DNA of 64,000 nucleotides from Zoogloea sp041917255 (GTDB lineage: Bacteria; Pseudomonadota; Gammaproteobacteria; Burkholderiales; Rhodocyclaceae). This document shows positions 1-7,995 of this stretch, one piece after another. The position numbers and the translations under genes are program-made. The stretch is from assembly GCA_041917255.1 (NCBI GenBank), contig JAYRYA010000013.1, forward strand, positions 45,254 through 109,253, given 5' to 3'. Below the pieces are notes generated by a model, which saw only the letters and a program-made list of their open reading frames with translations, did no database searches and was not told the origin of the DNA. Within the stretch, counting starts at the first letter, position 1. Each line of letters starts with the position of its first letter.

Positions 1-238
1 TCTGGCCGAAGGCCGGCATCTGGGTGGCGGCGCGGCCTTCCCGGATGGTGGCCAGGGCGTCCTTGCGCTTGAGACGCTCCAGGCTCTCGGGCAGCAGCGC
101 CGGGCCCATGCCGCCCAGACGGCCGGCGCCGTGGCAGGCAAGACAGTGCTGATTGTAGAGCGCGGGGGCGTCGGCAGCAGCGCTGGCGCCGGCGAAAGCC
201 AGGGTGGCGAGGGCGAGGATGGAGAGCAGGCGTTTCAT
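1..238 (-). CDS. c-type cytochrome, N-terminal part (NirN-like), cut by window edge
   Basis: The first 79 residues are visible: a signal peptide (about 1-22, ending in an ALA-type run) and a heme c attachment motif CLACH at residues 32-36, followed by a GGMGPALLPE stretch. The gene starts 39 nt downstream of nirJ and is clearly in its operon. A secreted protein beginning with a heme c domain next to nirJ fits NirN, the cytochrome c/d1 protein that acts late in heme d1 assembly in the periplasm; NirC or another cytochrome cannot be excluded because the d1-binding part is outside the window. Confidence 0.7.
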   Translation of the reverse strand, partial: MKRLLSILALATLAFAGASAAADAPALYNQHCLACHGAGRLGGMGPALLPESLERLKRKDALATIREGRAATQMPAFGQ

Positions 239-277
239 CGCACGGTTCCGGTTTCAGGTGGGGCACGGTGGGGCGGA

Positions 278-1474
278 TCAGGTGGCCGGCTGCAGGCGCA
301 CCCACGGCTTCACCGCCAGCCGCGCTGCGTCGTCGGCCACGCCGATCTCGGCGTTGTCGAGGTAGCAGCCCGGGTCTTCCTGCCAGGGATCGCCGGTGAG
401 CTGCTGGGCGCGCACCCGGGTGTTGCCGTTGCACATGGTCAGGTAGCAGCACTCGGCACAGCGCCCGGTCACCGGCCGCGGCGACTGCTTGAGGCCGGCC
501 ATCAGCGGGTCGGACACATCCGTCCAGATGTCACCGAACTTGCGCTCACGCACATTGCCGAGGGTGTGGTGCCACCACATGGTGTCGGGGTGCACGTTGC
601 CCAAGTTGTCGATGTTGGCGACGTTGATACCGCTGGAGTTGCCGCCCCACTGCGTCAGCTTGGCCTCGATGTGGGCGGCGCGCTCGGGGAAGCGACGGCG
701 TACCCACTGCAGGAAGAACGGGCCGTCGGCGTCGTTGTTGCCAGTGGTGAAATCCCGGGTGAGGCCGCGCTCCTCATAGCGCCAGGCGGTCTCGAAGAGC
801 AGCTCCATCGCGTCGCGGGTGAGGACGTGGCGGGCGTCGTCGGCGCGGTTCTTGTTGCCGCGGCCGGCGTAATTGAGGTGCGAGAAGTAGAAGCGGTCGA
901 TGCCTTCGTCCTCGACCAGCTGCAGTACGCCGGGCAGATCGGACGCGTTGTCCTGGGTCATGGTGTAGCGCACGCCCACCTTCACGCCCAGCTCGCGGCA
1001 ACGGCGCAGGCCGGCCAGCGAGCGGTCGAAAGCGCCATCGAGGCGGCGGAACTTGTCGTGGGTTTCGCGGATGCCGTCGAGGCTCACGCCCACGTAGTCG
1101 AAGTCGGCCTCGGAGATGCGCTCGATGTTGCTGTCGTCGATCAGGGTGCCGTTGGACGACAGGCCCACGTAAAAGCCCATCGCCTTGGCGCGGCCGGCGA
1201 TCTCGAAGATGTCGGGGCGCAGCAGCGGCTCGCCGCCGGAGAGGATCAGCACCGGCACCCTAAAGGCCTTGAGGTCGTCCATGGTGCGGAAGATCTCGTC
1301 GGTGGAGAGCTCACCGGCGAAATCCTTGTCGGCCGAGATCGAGTAGCAGTGCTTGCAGGTGAGGTTGCAGCGGCGGATCAGGTTCCAGATCACCACCGGG
1401 CCCGGCGGGTTGCGCTTTGGCCCGATCGGCGTGGGCGCCGCGATTTCACGGAGATAGGCGGAGATGCGGAACAT
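278..1474 (-). CDS. nirJ: Heme d1 biosynthesis radical SAM protein NirJ
   Basis: Radical SAM enzyme that removes propionate side chains during synthesis of heme d1, the cofactor of cytochrome cd1 nitrite reductase NirS; cytoplasmic. The 398-aa product has the 4Fe-4S motif C36-x3-C40-x2-C43, the GGEPLLR SAM-binding segment, and a C-terminal cysteine-rich SPASM-like region (CAECCYLTMC and a later GC). I chose the ATG at 1474 because family members begin MFRIS; an in-frame GTG at 1510 would add 12 residues. An FNR/DNR-like box lies 58-71 nt upstream. The product marks the organism as a cd1-type denitrifier. Confidence 0.9.
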   Translation of the reverse strand: MFRISAYLREIAAPTPIGPKRNPPGPVVIWNLIRRCNLTCKHCYSISADKDFAGELSTDEIFRTMDDLKAFRVPVLILSGGEPLLRPDIFEIAGRAKAMGFYVGLSSNGTLIDDSNIERISEADFDYVGVSLDGIRETHDKFRRLDGAFDRSLAGLRRCRELGVKVGVRYTMTQDNASDLPGVLQLVEDEGIDRFYFSHLNYAGRGNKNRADDARHVLTRDAMELLFETAWRYEERGLTRDFTTGNNDADGPFFLQWVRRRFPERAAHIEAKLTQWGGNSSGINVANIDNLGNVHPDTMWWHHTLGNVRERKFGDIWTDVSDPLMAGLKQSPRPVTGRCAECCYLTMCNGNTRVRAQQLTGDPWQEDPGCYLDNAEIGVADDAARLAVKPWVRLQPAT

Positions 1475-1531
1475 GACGGCAGCCTCTGAAAGGGATGGCC
1501 CGATTGTCACCGCCGCCCGGGCGCCATGACC

Positions 1532-1545
1532 TTGACGGGTATCAA
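1532..1545 (-). promoter_or_regulatory. FNR/DNR-type box upstream of nirJ
   Basis: The 14-bp sequence TTGACGGGTATCAA (read on the other strand TTGATACCCGTCAA) matches the TTGAT-N4-ATCAA consensus of Crp/Fnr-family regulators at nine of ten fixed positions. It sits about 60 nt upstream of the nirJ start, where an activator of anaerobic nitrite-respiration genes (FNR, ANR, DNR or NNR) would bind. The match is direct; which regulator binds is inferred. Confidence 0.6.
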
Positions 1546-1677
1546 CGGCGGGGCGCTGATCGCACTGCAGACGGGCTCCAGCGCCGCGTTTTGTTAGCGT
1601 GGATCAAAGCGCGTCCGGCTGGCGGGGGTACGCTGCCGATATCCGATAAAAACACTCAACTACTCCAGCACCAGGCC

Positions 1678-1896
1678 ATGGCCAAGAAGTTTCCCCTGCA
1701 CCCGAAGCACCCCGAGCGCATCTGCTGGGGCTGCGACAAGTATTGCCCGACGGACACGCTCGCCTGCGGCAATGGATCGGGCCGCACGCTGCACCCGGCC
1801 GAGATGCTGGGCGAAGACTGGTACACCTTCGGCGACTGGGGCCTCGACATCGACCCCGAGACCGACAGCGTGCCGCCAACCCGCGACGAAACCTGA
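1678..1896 (+). CDS. DUF3079 family small cysteine-rich protein
   Basis: A 72-aa protein with the family signature: a basic, proline-rich start (KFPLHPKHPERICWGC) and four cysteines at 16, 19, 23 and 30 that could bind a metal. The C-terminal half is acidic (GEDW, DWGLDIDPE). Function is unknown; DUF3079 proteins are small proteins of proteobacteria. The ATG at 1678 starts the conserved region, although the frame is open further upstream. It stands alone between divergent nirJ and the convergent creA gene. Confidence 0.8.
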   Translation: MAKKFPLHPKHPERICWGCDKYCPTDTLACGNGSGRTLHPAEMLGEDWYTFGDWGLDIDPETDSVPPTRDET

Positions 1897-1912
1897 GCCG
1901 GCCGTTCCGGCG

Positions 1913-2377
1913 CTACTTCGCGCCCCAGGGCATCACCGGCACCGTCGAGATGCTGTTGGCCGGCGCACCGTCAATCAGCTTGCGGCTGATGGCCAGATAC
2001 ACCAGCGTGTTGTTGGCCTTGTCGAACATCCGCACGATGCGGGTTTCCTTGAACACCAGCGAGGTGTCCTCCGAGAACACCACCTCGTTCTCGGGCAGCT
2101 TGGCGGGCAGGGTGATCGGGCCGGTCTGGCGGCAGGCCAGGGAAAACTGGGACGGGTCCTGGGCGAGGCCCAGACTGCCCGACACGCCGCCGGTGCGGGC
2201 CTGGCTCACGTGGCAGGTCACGCCGGGCACTTTGGCGTCGTGGAAGGCCTCGACGCACACCTTGTGGTTGGCGCCGATGAGTTTCCAGGTGGTCGTCACG
2301 CAGCCCACCTCGTCGGCGGCGGCGTGGGTGGCGGCAAGGCCGAGGACGAGCGTGGCAAGGGCTTTGCGGTAACGCAT
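1913..2377 (-). CDS. creA: CreA family periplasmic protein
   Basis: A 154-aa protein with a signal peptide (about 1-22, ending THAAADE) followed by a CreA domain: VGCVTTTWKLIGANHKVCV near the mature N-terminus, then the CHVSQA segment and a second cysteine in SLACRQTG. CreA is a conserved exported protein of unknown biochemical function. The ATG at 2377 is preceded by an AAGGAAG ribosome-binding site 8 nt upstream; the longer frame to 2470 is not supported. It is divergent from the helicase gene at 2463. Confidence 0.85.
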   Translation of the reverse strand: MRYRKALATLVLGLAATHAAADEVGCVTTTWKLIGANHKVCVEAFHDAKVPGVTCHVSQARTGGVSGSLGLAQDPSQFSLACRQTGPITLPAKLPENEVVFSEDTSLVFKETRIVRMFDKANNTLVYLAISRKLIDGAPANSISTVPVMPWGAK

Positions 2378-2462
2378 CAGGGGCTTCCTTTCTGACAGAA
2401 TGGGGCACATCCGGTTGCCCGGACGGCATCCGGGCCACGCTACCACATTCCGCTCCCCAATC

Positions 2463-4109
2463 ATGGCCATCGTTCATCCCGCAGGCTGGCGCGAGCTGGC
2501 TGCCACCGGCGCCGCCCAGCGCGAGATCGAGACCCTCGCCCAGCTCGCCGAGGGCCTCTCCGACGATTACACGATCTTCCACGGCGTGCACTGGACCCGC
2601 ATCCACCAGGGCCGCCACGCCATCGTCGGCGAGATCGACTTCGCCATCGTCGGTCCCACTGGCAAGCTGCTGCTGATCGAGCAGAAATCCGGCTTCCTGG
2701 CCGAGACACCCGGCGGCCTCGTCAAACGCTACGGCCAGAAAGACAAGCAGGTGGCGATGCAGCTCGCCCGCAACGTCGACGCCCTCACCAACCGGCTGCG
2801 AGCCGTGTGCGGCAGCGATCCCATCGAGGTGGACGCCCTGCTCTTCTGCCCCGACTACACCGTGCGCTCGCCCGGCACCGCCGGCATCGACCCGGCGCGC
2901 ATCGTCGACGCCACCCGGCGCCAGTATCTGCTCGAGGTGATCCGCGCCATCCTGCCCGCCAGCGGCCCGCGGCTCATCAACCGGGCCAGGGTGGAGCGTT
3001 TCCTGGGCGACGTGCTGGAGCTGGTGCCCGAGGTGCACGCCATCGTCGGCGAGGCCCACGCCCTGTACACCCGGCTCGCCGGCGGGCTGGCCGACTGGGC
3101 GCGGCGGATCGACTTCACGCCCTTCCGCCTGCGCGTGGTGGGCACCGCCGGATCGGGCAAGACCCAGCTGGCGATGGCCGCCTACCGGGACGCCCTGGCC
3201 GCCGGAAGGCGCCCGATGTACGTCTGCTACAACCGCCCGCTGGCCGACCACATCGCGCTGATCGCCCCGCCCGGCGGCATCGTCGTCACCTACCACCAGC
3301 TCGCCGACCGCCTGCTGCGGGCCCGCGGCGAAGCGCCGGACTTCACCCGGCCGGATGCCTTCGCCCGCCTCGAAGCCGCCCTCGACAGCCTCCAGCCCGC
3401 CGATGCCGAGCAGGTGGACGAGCTCATCATCGACGAAGGCCAGGATTTCCAGGCCGGCTGGGCCCGCAACCTGCTGCGCTTCCTGCGCCCCGGCGGCCGC
3501 GCCTGGTGGCTCGAAGACCCGCTGCAGAACCTCTACGCCCGCCCGCCGGTGGATCTGCCCGGCTGGGTGACGCTCCACGCCGACACCAACTACCGCAGCC
3601 CGCGAGACATCCTCGCCAGCCTCAACCAGCTGCTGCCCGGCCGGCCGGTGGAAGCCGGCAGCCCGGTGTCGGGTGCCGAGGTGGAGATCCTCAGCTACGC
3701 CGGCCCGGACGACCTTGCCGCCGCCTCGACCCGCGCGCTCACCCGCGCCGTCGGGCTCGGCTTCAAGCGGCCCCACATCGCCCTCGTCACCTACCGGGGC
3801 CGCGAGCATTCGCGCCTCACGCCGCTCACCCGGCTCGGCAACTTCCCCCTCAGGGCGCCCACCGGCCGCTACGACCTGCTCGGCAACCCGATCCTCACCG
3901 ACGGCGACGTCCTCATCGACTCGGTGCACCGCTTCAAGGGCCGCGCCGCGCCCTGCGTGATCCTGACCGAGATCGACTTCGCCACCCTCGACGACGCCGC
4001 CATCCGGCGCCTCTTCGTGGGCGCCACCCGCGCCACCCTCAAGCTGATCCTGGTGGCCACCGAAAGCGCCGCAGCGGTACTGCGCGAGCGCCTTCTGCCC
4101 GCACCCTGA
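2463..4109 (+). CDS. NERD-domain superfamily 1 DNA helicase
   Basis: A 548-aa fusion. The N-terminal about 130 residues look like a nuclease-related NERD domain (IVGEIDFAIVGPTGKLLLIEQKSG has the E/D...E-x-K layout). The rest is a UvrD/Pif1-like helicase core: Walker A GTAGSGKT at 227-234, IDEGQDF Walker B/motif II near 323, TNYRSP motif, and a C-terminal VGATRA motif VI near 519. NERD-helicases are found in DNA repair and in some defence settings; the substrate here is unknown. Start chosen at ATG 2463 (MAIVHPAGWRE), since the upstream frame runs into the creA promoter. Followed 19 nt later by a gamma-glutamylcyclotransferase-like gene. Confidence 0.8.
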   Translation: MAIVHPAGWRELAATGAAQREIETLAQLAEGLSDDYTIFHGVHWTRIHQGRHAIVGEIDFAIVGPTGKLLLIEQKSGFLAETPGGLVKRYGQKDKQVAMQLARNVDALTNRLRAVCGSDPIEVDALLFCPDYTVRSPGTAGIDPARIVDATRRQYLLEVIRAILPASGPRLINRARVERFLGDVLELVPEVHAIVGEAHALYTRLAGGLADWARRIDFTPFRLRVVGTAGSGKTQLAMAAYRDALAAGRRPMYVCYNRPLADHIALIAPPGGIVVTYHQLADRLLRARGEAPDFTRPDAFARLEAALDSLQPADAEQVDELIIDEGQDFQAGWARNLLRFLRPGGRAWWLEDPLQNLYARPPVDLPGWVTLHADTNYRSPRDILASLNQLLPGRPVEAGSPVSGAEVEILSYAGPDDLAAASTRALTRAVGLGFKRPHIALVTYRGREHSRLTPLTRLGNFPLRAPTGRYDLLGNPILTDGDVLIDSVHRFKGRAAPCVILTEIDFATLDDAAIRRLFVGATRATLKLILVATESAAAVLRERLLPAP

Positions 4110-4128
4110 TCTTCTCCCGGAGCCCCGC

Positions 4129-4563
4129 ATGCCACCCGCAACCACCCACTGCTTCACCTACGGCTCGCTGATGTGCGAGGACATCATGGGCGCCGTGTGC
4201 GCCGCCCGCGCGCCCTTTGTTGCCGCCACCCTCAACGGCTTCCGACGCGCGCCGGTGATCGGAGAGGAGTACCCCGGCATGGTGCCTGCCCCCGGCGAGC
4301 GGGTGGAGGGCGTGCTCTACCTCGATCTGCCGGAGTCCGCCTGGGCGCGCCTCGATACCTTCGAAGGCATCGAATACAGCCGCGAGCAGGTAAGCGTGCG
4401 CACCGCTGACGGCCGCTCTCTCGCCGCCTGGACCTACGTCTTCAAGCCCGAGTGCGCCAGCCGGCTTGGCCCCGGTGAATGGGATTTCCAGCGCTTCCTC
4501 GCCTCCGGCAAGGCCCGTTTCACTGCGCAATTCATGGGCTTCGACGAATCCACCGGCCCATGA
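4129..4563 (+). CDS. Gamma-glutamylcyclotransferase-like (AIG2/GGACT fold) protein
   Basis: A 144-aa protein of the AIG2-like family. It begins with the substrate-binding loop TYGSLM (residues 8-13), contains the GEEYPGM and VEGVLYLDL segments typical of the fold, and a likely catalytic glutamate in DTFEGIEYSRE near residue 82. Members cleave gamma-glutamyl amino acids or amines to 5-oxoproline, but exact substrates vary. The window also encodes pxpBCA, which consumes 5-oxoproline, but 24 kb away. Likely cotranscribed with the helicase upstream. Confidence 0.75.
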   Translation: MPPATTHCFTYGSLMCEDIMGAVCAARAPFVAATLNGFRRAPVIGEEYPGMVPAPGERVEGVLYLDLPESAWARLDTFEGIEYSREQVSVRTADGRSLAAWTYVFKPECASRLGPGEWDFQRFLASGKARFTAQFMGFDESTGP

Positions 4564-4566
4564 AAA

Positions 4567-4588
4567 ACGGCGGCCGAAAGGCCGCCGT
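4567..4588 (-). terminator. Rho-independent terminator of the PEP-CTERM gene
   Basis: Perfect hairpin ACGGCGGCC-GAAA-GGCCGCCGT with a GAAA-type loop, lying between the convergent genes ending at 4563 and 4609. Read on the minus strand it is followed by TTTTTC, so it should terminate the minus-strand lectin-like gene. On the plus strand there is no U-tract. Confidence 0.75.
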
Positions 4589-4608
4589 ACGGTTGAGCCG
4601 GGGCTGAC

Positions 4609-5520
4609 TCAGCCGCGCAAACGGCGCGCACCCAGGCAGCCGAGTCCGCTCAACATCAGCGCCAGGGTGCCGGGTTCCGGCACGGTGCCGCCGCCCGGAT
4701 TGGTCGGATCGACCACCGGCGCAAACTCGCTGTTGAACACCCACCGCCGGATGTCGTGGTCGGCCGTCGCCGCGCCGGTGCCGGAGGTGAAGCCGACGAA
4801 GGCGTTGGTCGTGCCAAGCACCGACACCAGATCGACGGTGTAGCTCATCAGCGGTGCGGCCGGGCGGGTGTCGTTGAGGGCCAGACGCACCTCGAGGCTG
4901 TCGGTCACGCCGTTGTAATCCACCCAGGCGTGGAAGATGCTGCCGCTGTCGAGCTGGGCCGGCAGGCTGTCGGCGCGCGCCACCGAGCATACGCTGCCAG
5001 CAAGGTTGATGCCGGCGTGGTTGCCGTGGTTGCCGTCGCACGGGCCGTTGTCCCAGTTGTCGAACTCGACGCCCACGCTGTTGGCGAGGCCGTCGTAACC
5101 GATCCCGCCACCCCCGCCACCGGCCGTGTTGGCCACTGTCTGCACGGTGAACACGATGCCGTCGGCGCCGCCAGCGCCCTGGTTGGTGAACTGGAACTCG
5201 AAGTAGCTCGAGAACGACGCGTCCGAAGCCAGCGAGATGGCGTTGGTCAGGAAGGCGCTGCCCGACTGGCCGTAATTGTTGGTGAGGCGCAGCACCCGCT
5301 CGTCGCCGGCATTGGGGCCGACCACACCCATGCCGCCCGTATCGATGGTAGCCGTGACGCCGTTCAGCGTGAAATCCGAAAGACTGTTGAAGTTCTGCAT
5401 GTTCACCAGCAGCGCATGGGCTGGCGCCGCGGCAAACATCGCGCCGGCGACGCCCAGCGCGCCGGTAAATTGGCGCAGGCACGCGCCCGCAGACTTCCGA
5501 GATTCAGTTTTTCTCAACAT
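4609..5520 (-). CDS. PEP-CTERM protein with L-type lectin-like domain
   Basis: A 303-aa exported protein. Residues about 1-38 form a signal peptide ending in APAHA; the body carries a legume-lectin-like segment (GGADGIVFTVQT ... GVEFDNWDN) expected to bind carbohydrate with Ca2+. The C-terminus is a PEP-CTERM tag: VPEPGTLALMLSGLGCLGARRLRG region with the VPEP motif, a hydrophobic helix and an arginine-rich end, recognised by exosortase in EPS-producing gram-negative bacteria. ATG 5520 is preceded by GGGAGGG. Exosortase and EPS genes are not in the window. Confidence 0.8.
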   Translation of the reverse strand: MLRKTESRKSAGACLRQFTGALGVAGAMFAAAPAHALLVNMQNFNSLSDFTLNGVTATIDTGGMGVVGPNAGDERVLRLTNNYGQSGSAFLTNAISLASDASFSSYFEFQFTNQGAGGADGIVFTVQTVANTAGGGGGGIGYDGLANSVGVEFDNWDNGPCDGNHGNHAGINLAGSVCSVARADSLPAQLDSGSIFHAWVDYNGVTDSLEVRLALNDTRPAAPLMSYTVDLVSVLGTTNAFVGFTSGTGAATADHDIRRWVFNSEFAPVVDPTNPGGGTVPEPGTLALMLSGLGCLGARRLRG

Positions 5521-5745
5521 GGAAACCCTCCCAATGCGGTCAGATGTGCGCTCGCCAGCCCCCACCCAGCGATTTCCCACCCGAGGCATAAGCCATGCCA
5601 AGAAAAATCCGATGCCGCTGTCCTGCCATCCGGCGGTGTGTACCCGAAATGGTCAAGAACATTGCGTTGTGCGCCTCACGGCCCAAATACCGCAACCGCG
5701 CCCGTTTTAGGTATTTATAAAATCAACGATTTGAAAAAATCGTCA

Positions 5746-5764
5746 GGCGCCCGCGCAGGGCGCC
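5746..5764 (-). terminator. Second (distal) terminator hairpin downstream of rdgC
   Basis: GGCGCCC-gcgca-GGGCGCC, a perfect 7-bp stem with a 5-nt loop. On the minus strand it is followed by TGACGATTTTTT, giving a tandem terminator with the hairpin at 5792-5824. The rest of the 338-bp gap 5521-5858 is an AT-richer stretch with a small CGATTT-GAAA-AAATCG hairpin at 5727-5742 and presumably the promoter of the PEP-CTERM gene; no further gene is seen in it. Confidence 0.6.
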
Positions 5765-5791
5765 TCCGGGTAGCCTCCGGACAAAAGAAAA

Positions 5792-5824
5792 CCGTCAGGT
5801 GTTAAAAAATCCGACACCTGACGG
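5792..5824 (-). terminator. Rho-independent terminator of rdgC
   Basis: Ten-base perfect arms CCGTCAGGTG and CACCTGACGG separated by 13 nt, starting 35 nt past the rdgC stop codon. On the minus strand the stem is followed by TTTTCTTTTG, the expected U-rich tract. Confidence 0.8.
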
Positions 5825-5858
5825 CACTGTCGATTGACGCCGGTGGCCCGGCCGACAG

Positions 5859-6767
5859 TCAGATCACCGCCTCCTTGTCCTCGCCCCCGAGCACCTCCAG
5901 CAGCGCCGGGATCATGCGCGCCAGTTCTCCGCTCATCAGGGCAAAATCGGCCTCCATCTGCATGTCGGCGGCGTCGGCCTGCTTCTCGGCCTCTTCCTTG
6001 ATGACGTCGAGGAAGGCGACGCGCTTGATCTCCATCTTCTCGGTCAGCACAAAGCTCACCCGGTCGTCGAAGGTCAGCGCGAGACGCGTCGGCAGCTTGC
6101 CAGCGGCCAGGTGATCCTGCACGTCCTTGCCATCGAGCGCGTGGCGCACGTAGCGCACCGCGGCCTTCTCGTCGGTGACGGCGCGCAGCTCGCAGTCCAG
6201 GTCGATGGTGAAGTTGCCGCTGGCCTCGTTGGCGGCCAGCCAGCCGGTCATCACCGACACCGGCGACAGCTTGGTCTTGACCATCTTCACCGGCAGCTCG
6301 TCGAGGGTGTCGCGCAGGGCTTCGAGGACTTCCTCGGCGCGGGCCGGGCTGGCGGCGTCGATGATGAGCCAGCCGCCCGCCGGGTCGATCCACGCGAACA
6401 CGCGGCGGCGGCGGGTGAAGGCGCGGGGCAGAAGCTCCTGGAGCACGGCCTCCTTGATCTCCTTCATCTGCTTGCGACCGGGCTTGTAGCCCTGCTGGGC
6501 CTCGATCATCTCGGCCTTGTCGGCGGCCACGTCATTGACGACGGACGAAGGTAGCAGCTTCTGCTCGACGGCCAGCGAGACGAGGAAATGGCCCTTCACC
6601 GGCAGCACGAAGCGGTCGTCCTTGGTGGGCGAGCTCCAGCCGCGGCTCGCCATGTCCTGGCTGCCGCAGGGCTGGAAGGGGCGGGCGGAGAGCTTTTCCT
6701 GCAGCGTGTCGGCGGTGAGCGCCCAGTTTTCGGGGAGACGGTAGATCTGGAGGTTGCGGAACCACAT
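5859..6767 (-). CDS. rdgC: Recombination-associated protein RdgC
   Basis: A 302-aa full-length RdgC. The N-terminus MWFRNLQIYRL and the conserved blocks CGSQDMASRGW, the FTRRRRVFAW stretch and LALTFDDRVSFVLTE are all recognisable. RdgC is a ring-shaped DNA-binding protein that restrains RecA-mediated strand exchange and, in some species, supports pilin variation or replication fork maintenance. It acts on double-stranded DNA in the nucleoid. It stands as a single gene, followed by two hairpin terminators and divergent from the unit beginning at 6919. Confidence 0.95.
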   Translation of the reverse strand: MWFRNLQIYRLPENWALTADTLQEKLSARPFQPCGSQDMASRGWSSPTKDDRFVLPVKGHFLVSLAVEQKLLPSSVVNDVAADKAEMIEAQQGYKPGRKQMKEIKEAVLQELLPRAFTRRRRVFAWIDPAGGWLIIDAASPARAEEVLEALRDTLDELPVKMVKTKLSPVSVMTGWLAANEASGNFTIDLDCELRAVTDEKAAVRYVRHALDGKDVQDHLAAGKLPTRLALTFDDRVSFVLTEKMEIKRVAFLDVIKEEAEKQADAADMQMEADFALMSGELARMIPALLEVLGGEDKEAVI

Positions 6768-6851
6768 GGCGGGTACATCCGTGCTGATGGAAAAGAGGCG
6801 GCATTGTAGCGGCTCGGAGACGAGGGGGAAGGGGCCGAGACCCCGGGAGGG

Positions 6852-6895
6852 TTGACACTCTGAATTTCAGAGTTATAGACTCTGAATCACAGAGT
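6852..6895 (+). promoter_or_regulatory. Promoter with two overlapping palindromic operators
   Basis: A sigma-70-like promoter reads TTGACA (6852-6857), 16 nt, TATAGA (6874-6879). A 17-bp palindrome ACTCTGAATTTCAGAGT (6857-6873) fills the spacer, and a second copy ACTCTGAATCACAGAGT (6879-6895) begins in the -10. Centres are 22 bp apart, so two dimers would sit on the same face of the helix and block polymerase. The obvious candidate repressor is the winged-helix protein encoded as third gene of the same unit (8474-8803), giving autoregulation. The first ATG follows 23 nt after the second operator. Confidence 0.7.
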
Positions 6896-6918
6896 AAAAC
6901 CCCACGGAATATCCAGCC

Positions 6919-7968
6919 ATGGCCGACCCGATCACTCGCCAGCTCGACAGCATCCAGTCCATGCTCACCCGCGGCCAGCGCAACCTGCGCATGGAACGCC
7001 ACAGCCTGATCCTGTGGGGCCTCGCTGGCGCCGGGCTGTTTTCGGCCAGCGACCTGGTGTTCACCGCCGAGCAGATCCCCGACACCAACGCCCGCGCGGT
7101 GGCCTGGCTGCTGCTACTCGCCGCGGTGCTGGGCGGCACCGGCTTTGCCGACTGGCACCTGACCCGCCGTGTAAAGGCCGCGCGGGACGAGACCTGGTCC
7201 TTCATCCACCGCCAGGTGGTCAAGCTGCTGTGGCTCCTGATGGCCGTCGGCACGCTGTTCACCTTCGCCACCTTCTTCTATGGCGGCAGCTACATGCTGT
7301 GCACCGTGTGGCTGGTGATGATCGGGCTGGCGCTATACGTCCACGGCCTGTTCTCGGAAGAGGTGCTCGAATGGACCGGCGGCATCATCATCGCCATCGG
7401 CGTGGCCGGGCTTGCCGCCCGGCTGCCCTTCGAGACCATGAAATGGATCGCCGCGGCGGTGTTCGGCATCGGCCTGCCGCTGCTGTCGCTGCTGCTCGAC
7501 CACGGTCGCGCGCGGCCTTTCGTGGTCCGCCTCGGTCAGGCTGCCGGATGGACGGTAGTGGTCCTGGCCGCGCCGCTGGCTGCCCATCGCCTTGCCGCGG
7601 CCAATCTGCCGCCCGAGCTGCCGGTCACCGCCCTGTCCGACTACCGGGCTGGCACCGCGCCGGCCGGCGAGACCATTGTCCGCCTGCCCGCCGGACAGGC
7701 AGTGCCGGTGAAGATTGCGGTGTCGGGCGACCTGTTCCGCCCGGCGCCGGACGCCATCCTGCCCCTCACCCTCGACCGCCCGGTGGACATCCTGCTGCGC
7801 GACGGCGCCCCCACCGGCGACCTGCGCCTGCCCGGCGAACCGTGGCAGCTCGCCCGCGAAACCCGCTGGATTTCCATCCCGTGGATCCGCGCCCGCCTCG
7901 ACCCTGCCACCGGTCCGGTGGTGGAGTCGGCGCTGGTGGTGGATTTCCACGGTCATCCGCGCAACTGA
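6919..7968 (+). CDS. Multi-pass membrane protein of unknown function
   Basis: A 349-aa protein. The N-terminal 40 residues are soluble (ADPITRQLDSIQSMLTRGQRNLRMERH), then about seven hydrophobic segments between residues 33 and 230 (for example WGLAGAGLF, AWLLLLAAVLGG, LLWLLMAVGTLFTFATFFYG, TVWLVMIGLALYVHGLF). Residues 230-349 form a soluble, likely periplasmic, beta-rich tail. It is first in a three-gene unit with a lipoprotein and a DNA-binding regulator, under the double operator. I do not recognise a characterised family. Confidence 0.75.
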   Translation: MADPITRQLDSIQSMLTRGQRNLRMERHSLILWGLAGAGLFSASDLVFTAEQIPDTNARAVAWLLLLAAVLGGTGFADWHLTRRVKAARDETWSFIHRQVVKLLWLLMAVGTLFTFATFFYGGSYMLCTVWLVMIGLALYVHGLFSEEVLEWTGGIIIAIGVAGLAARLPFETMKWIAAAVFGIGLPLLSLLLDHGRARPFVVRLGQAAGWTVVVLAAPLAAHRLAAANLPPELPVTALSDYRAGTAPAGETIVRLPAGQAVPVKIAVSGDLFRPAPDAILPLTLDRPVDILLRDGAPTGDLRLPGEPWQLARETRWISIPWIRARLDPATGPVVESALVVDFHGHPRN

Positions 7969-7995
7969 TCCCTTTCCCCACCCAGGAGCACGACC

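Noticed and set aside
1971..4157. Long open frame on the minus strand opposite the NERD-helicase gene (728 codons).
   Set aside because: High GC makes long antisense frames frequent. The product is Gly/Ala/Val/Glu/His-rich low-complexity without motifs, and the plus-strand gene has clear helicase motifs.
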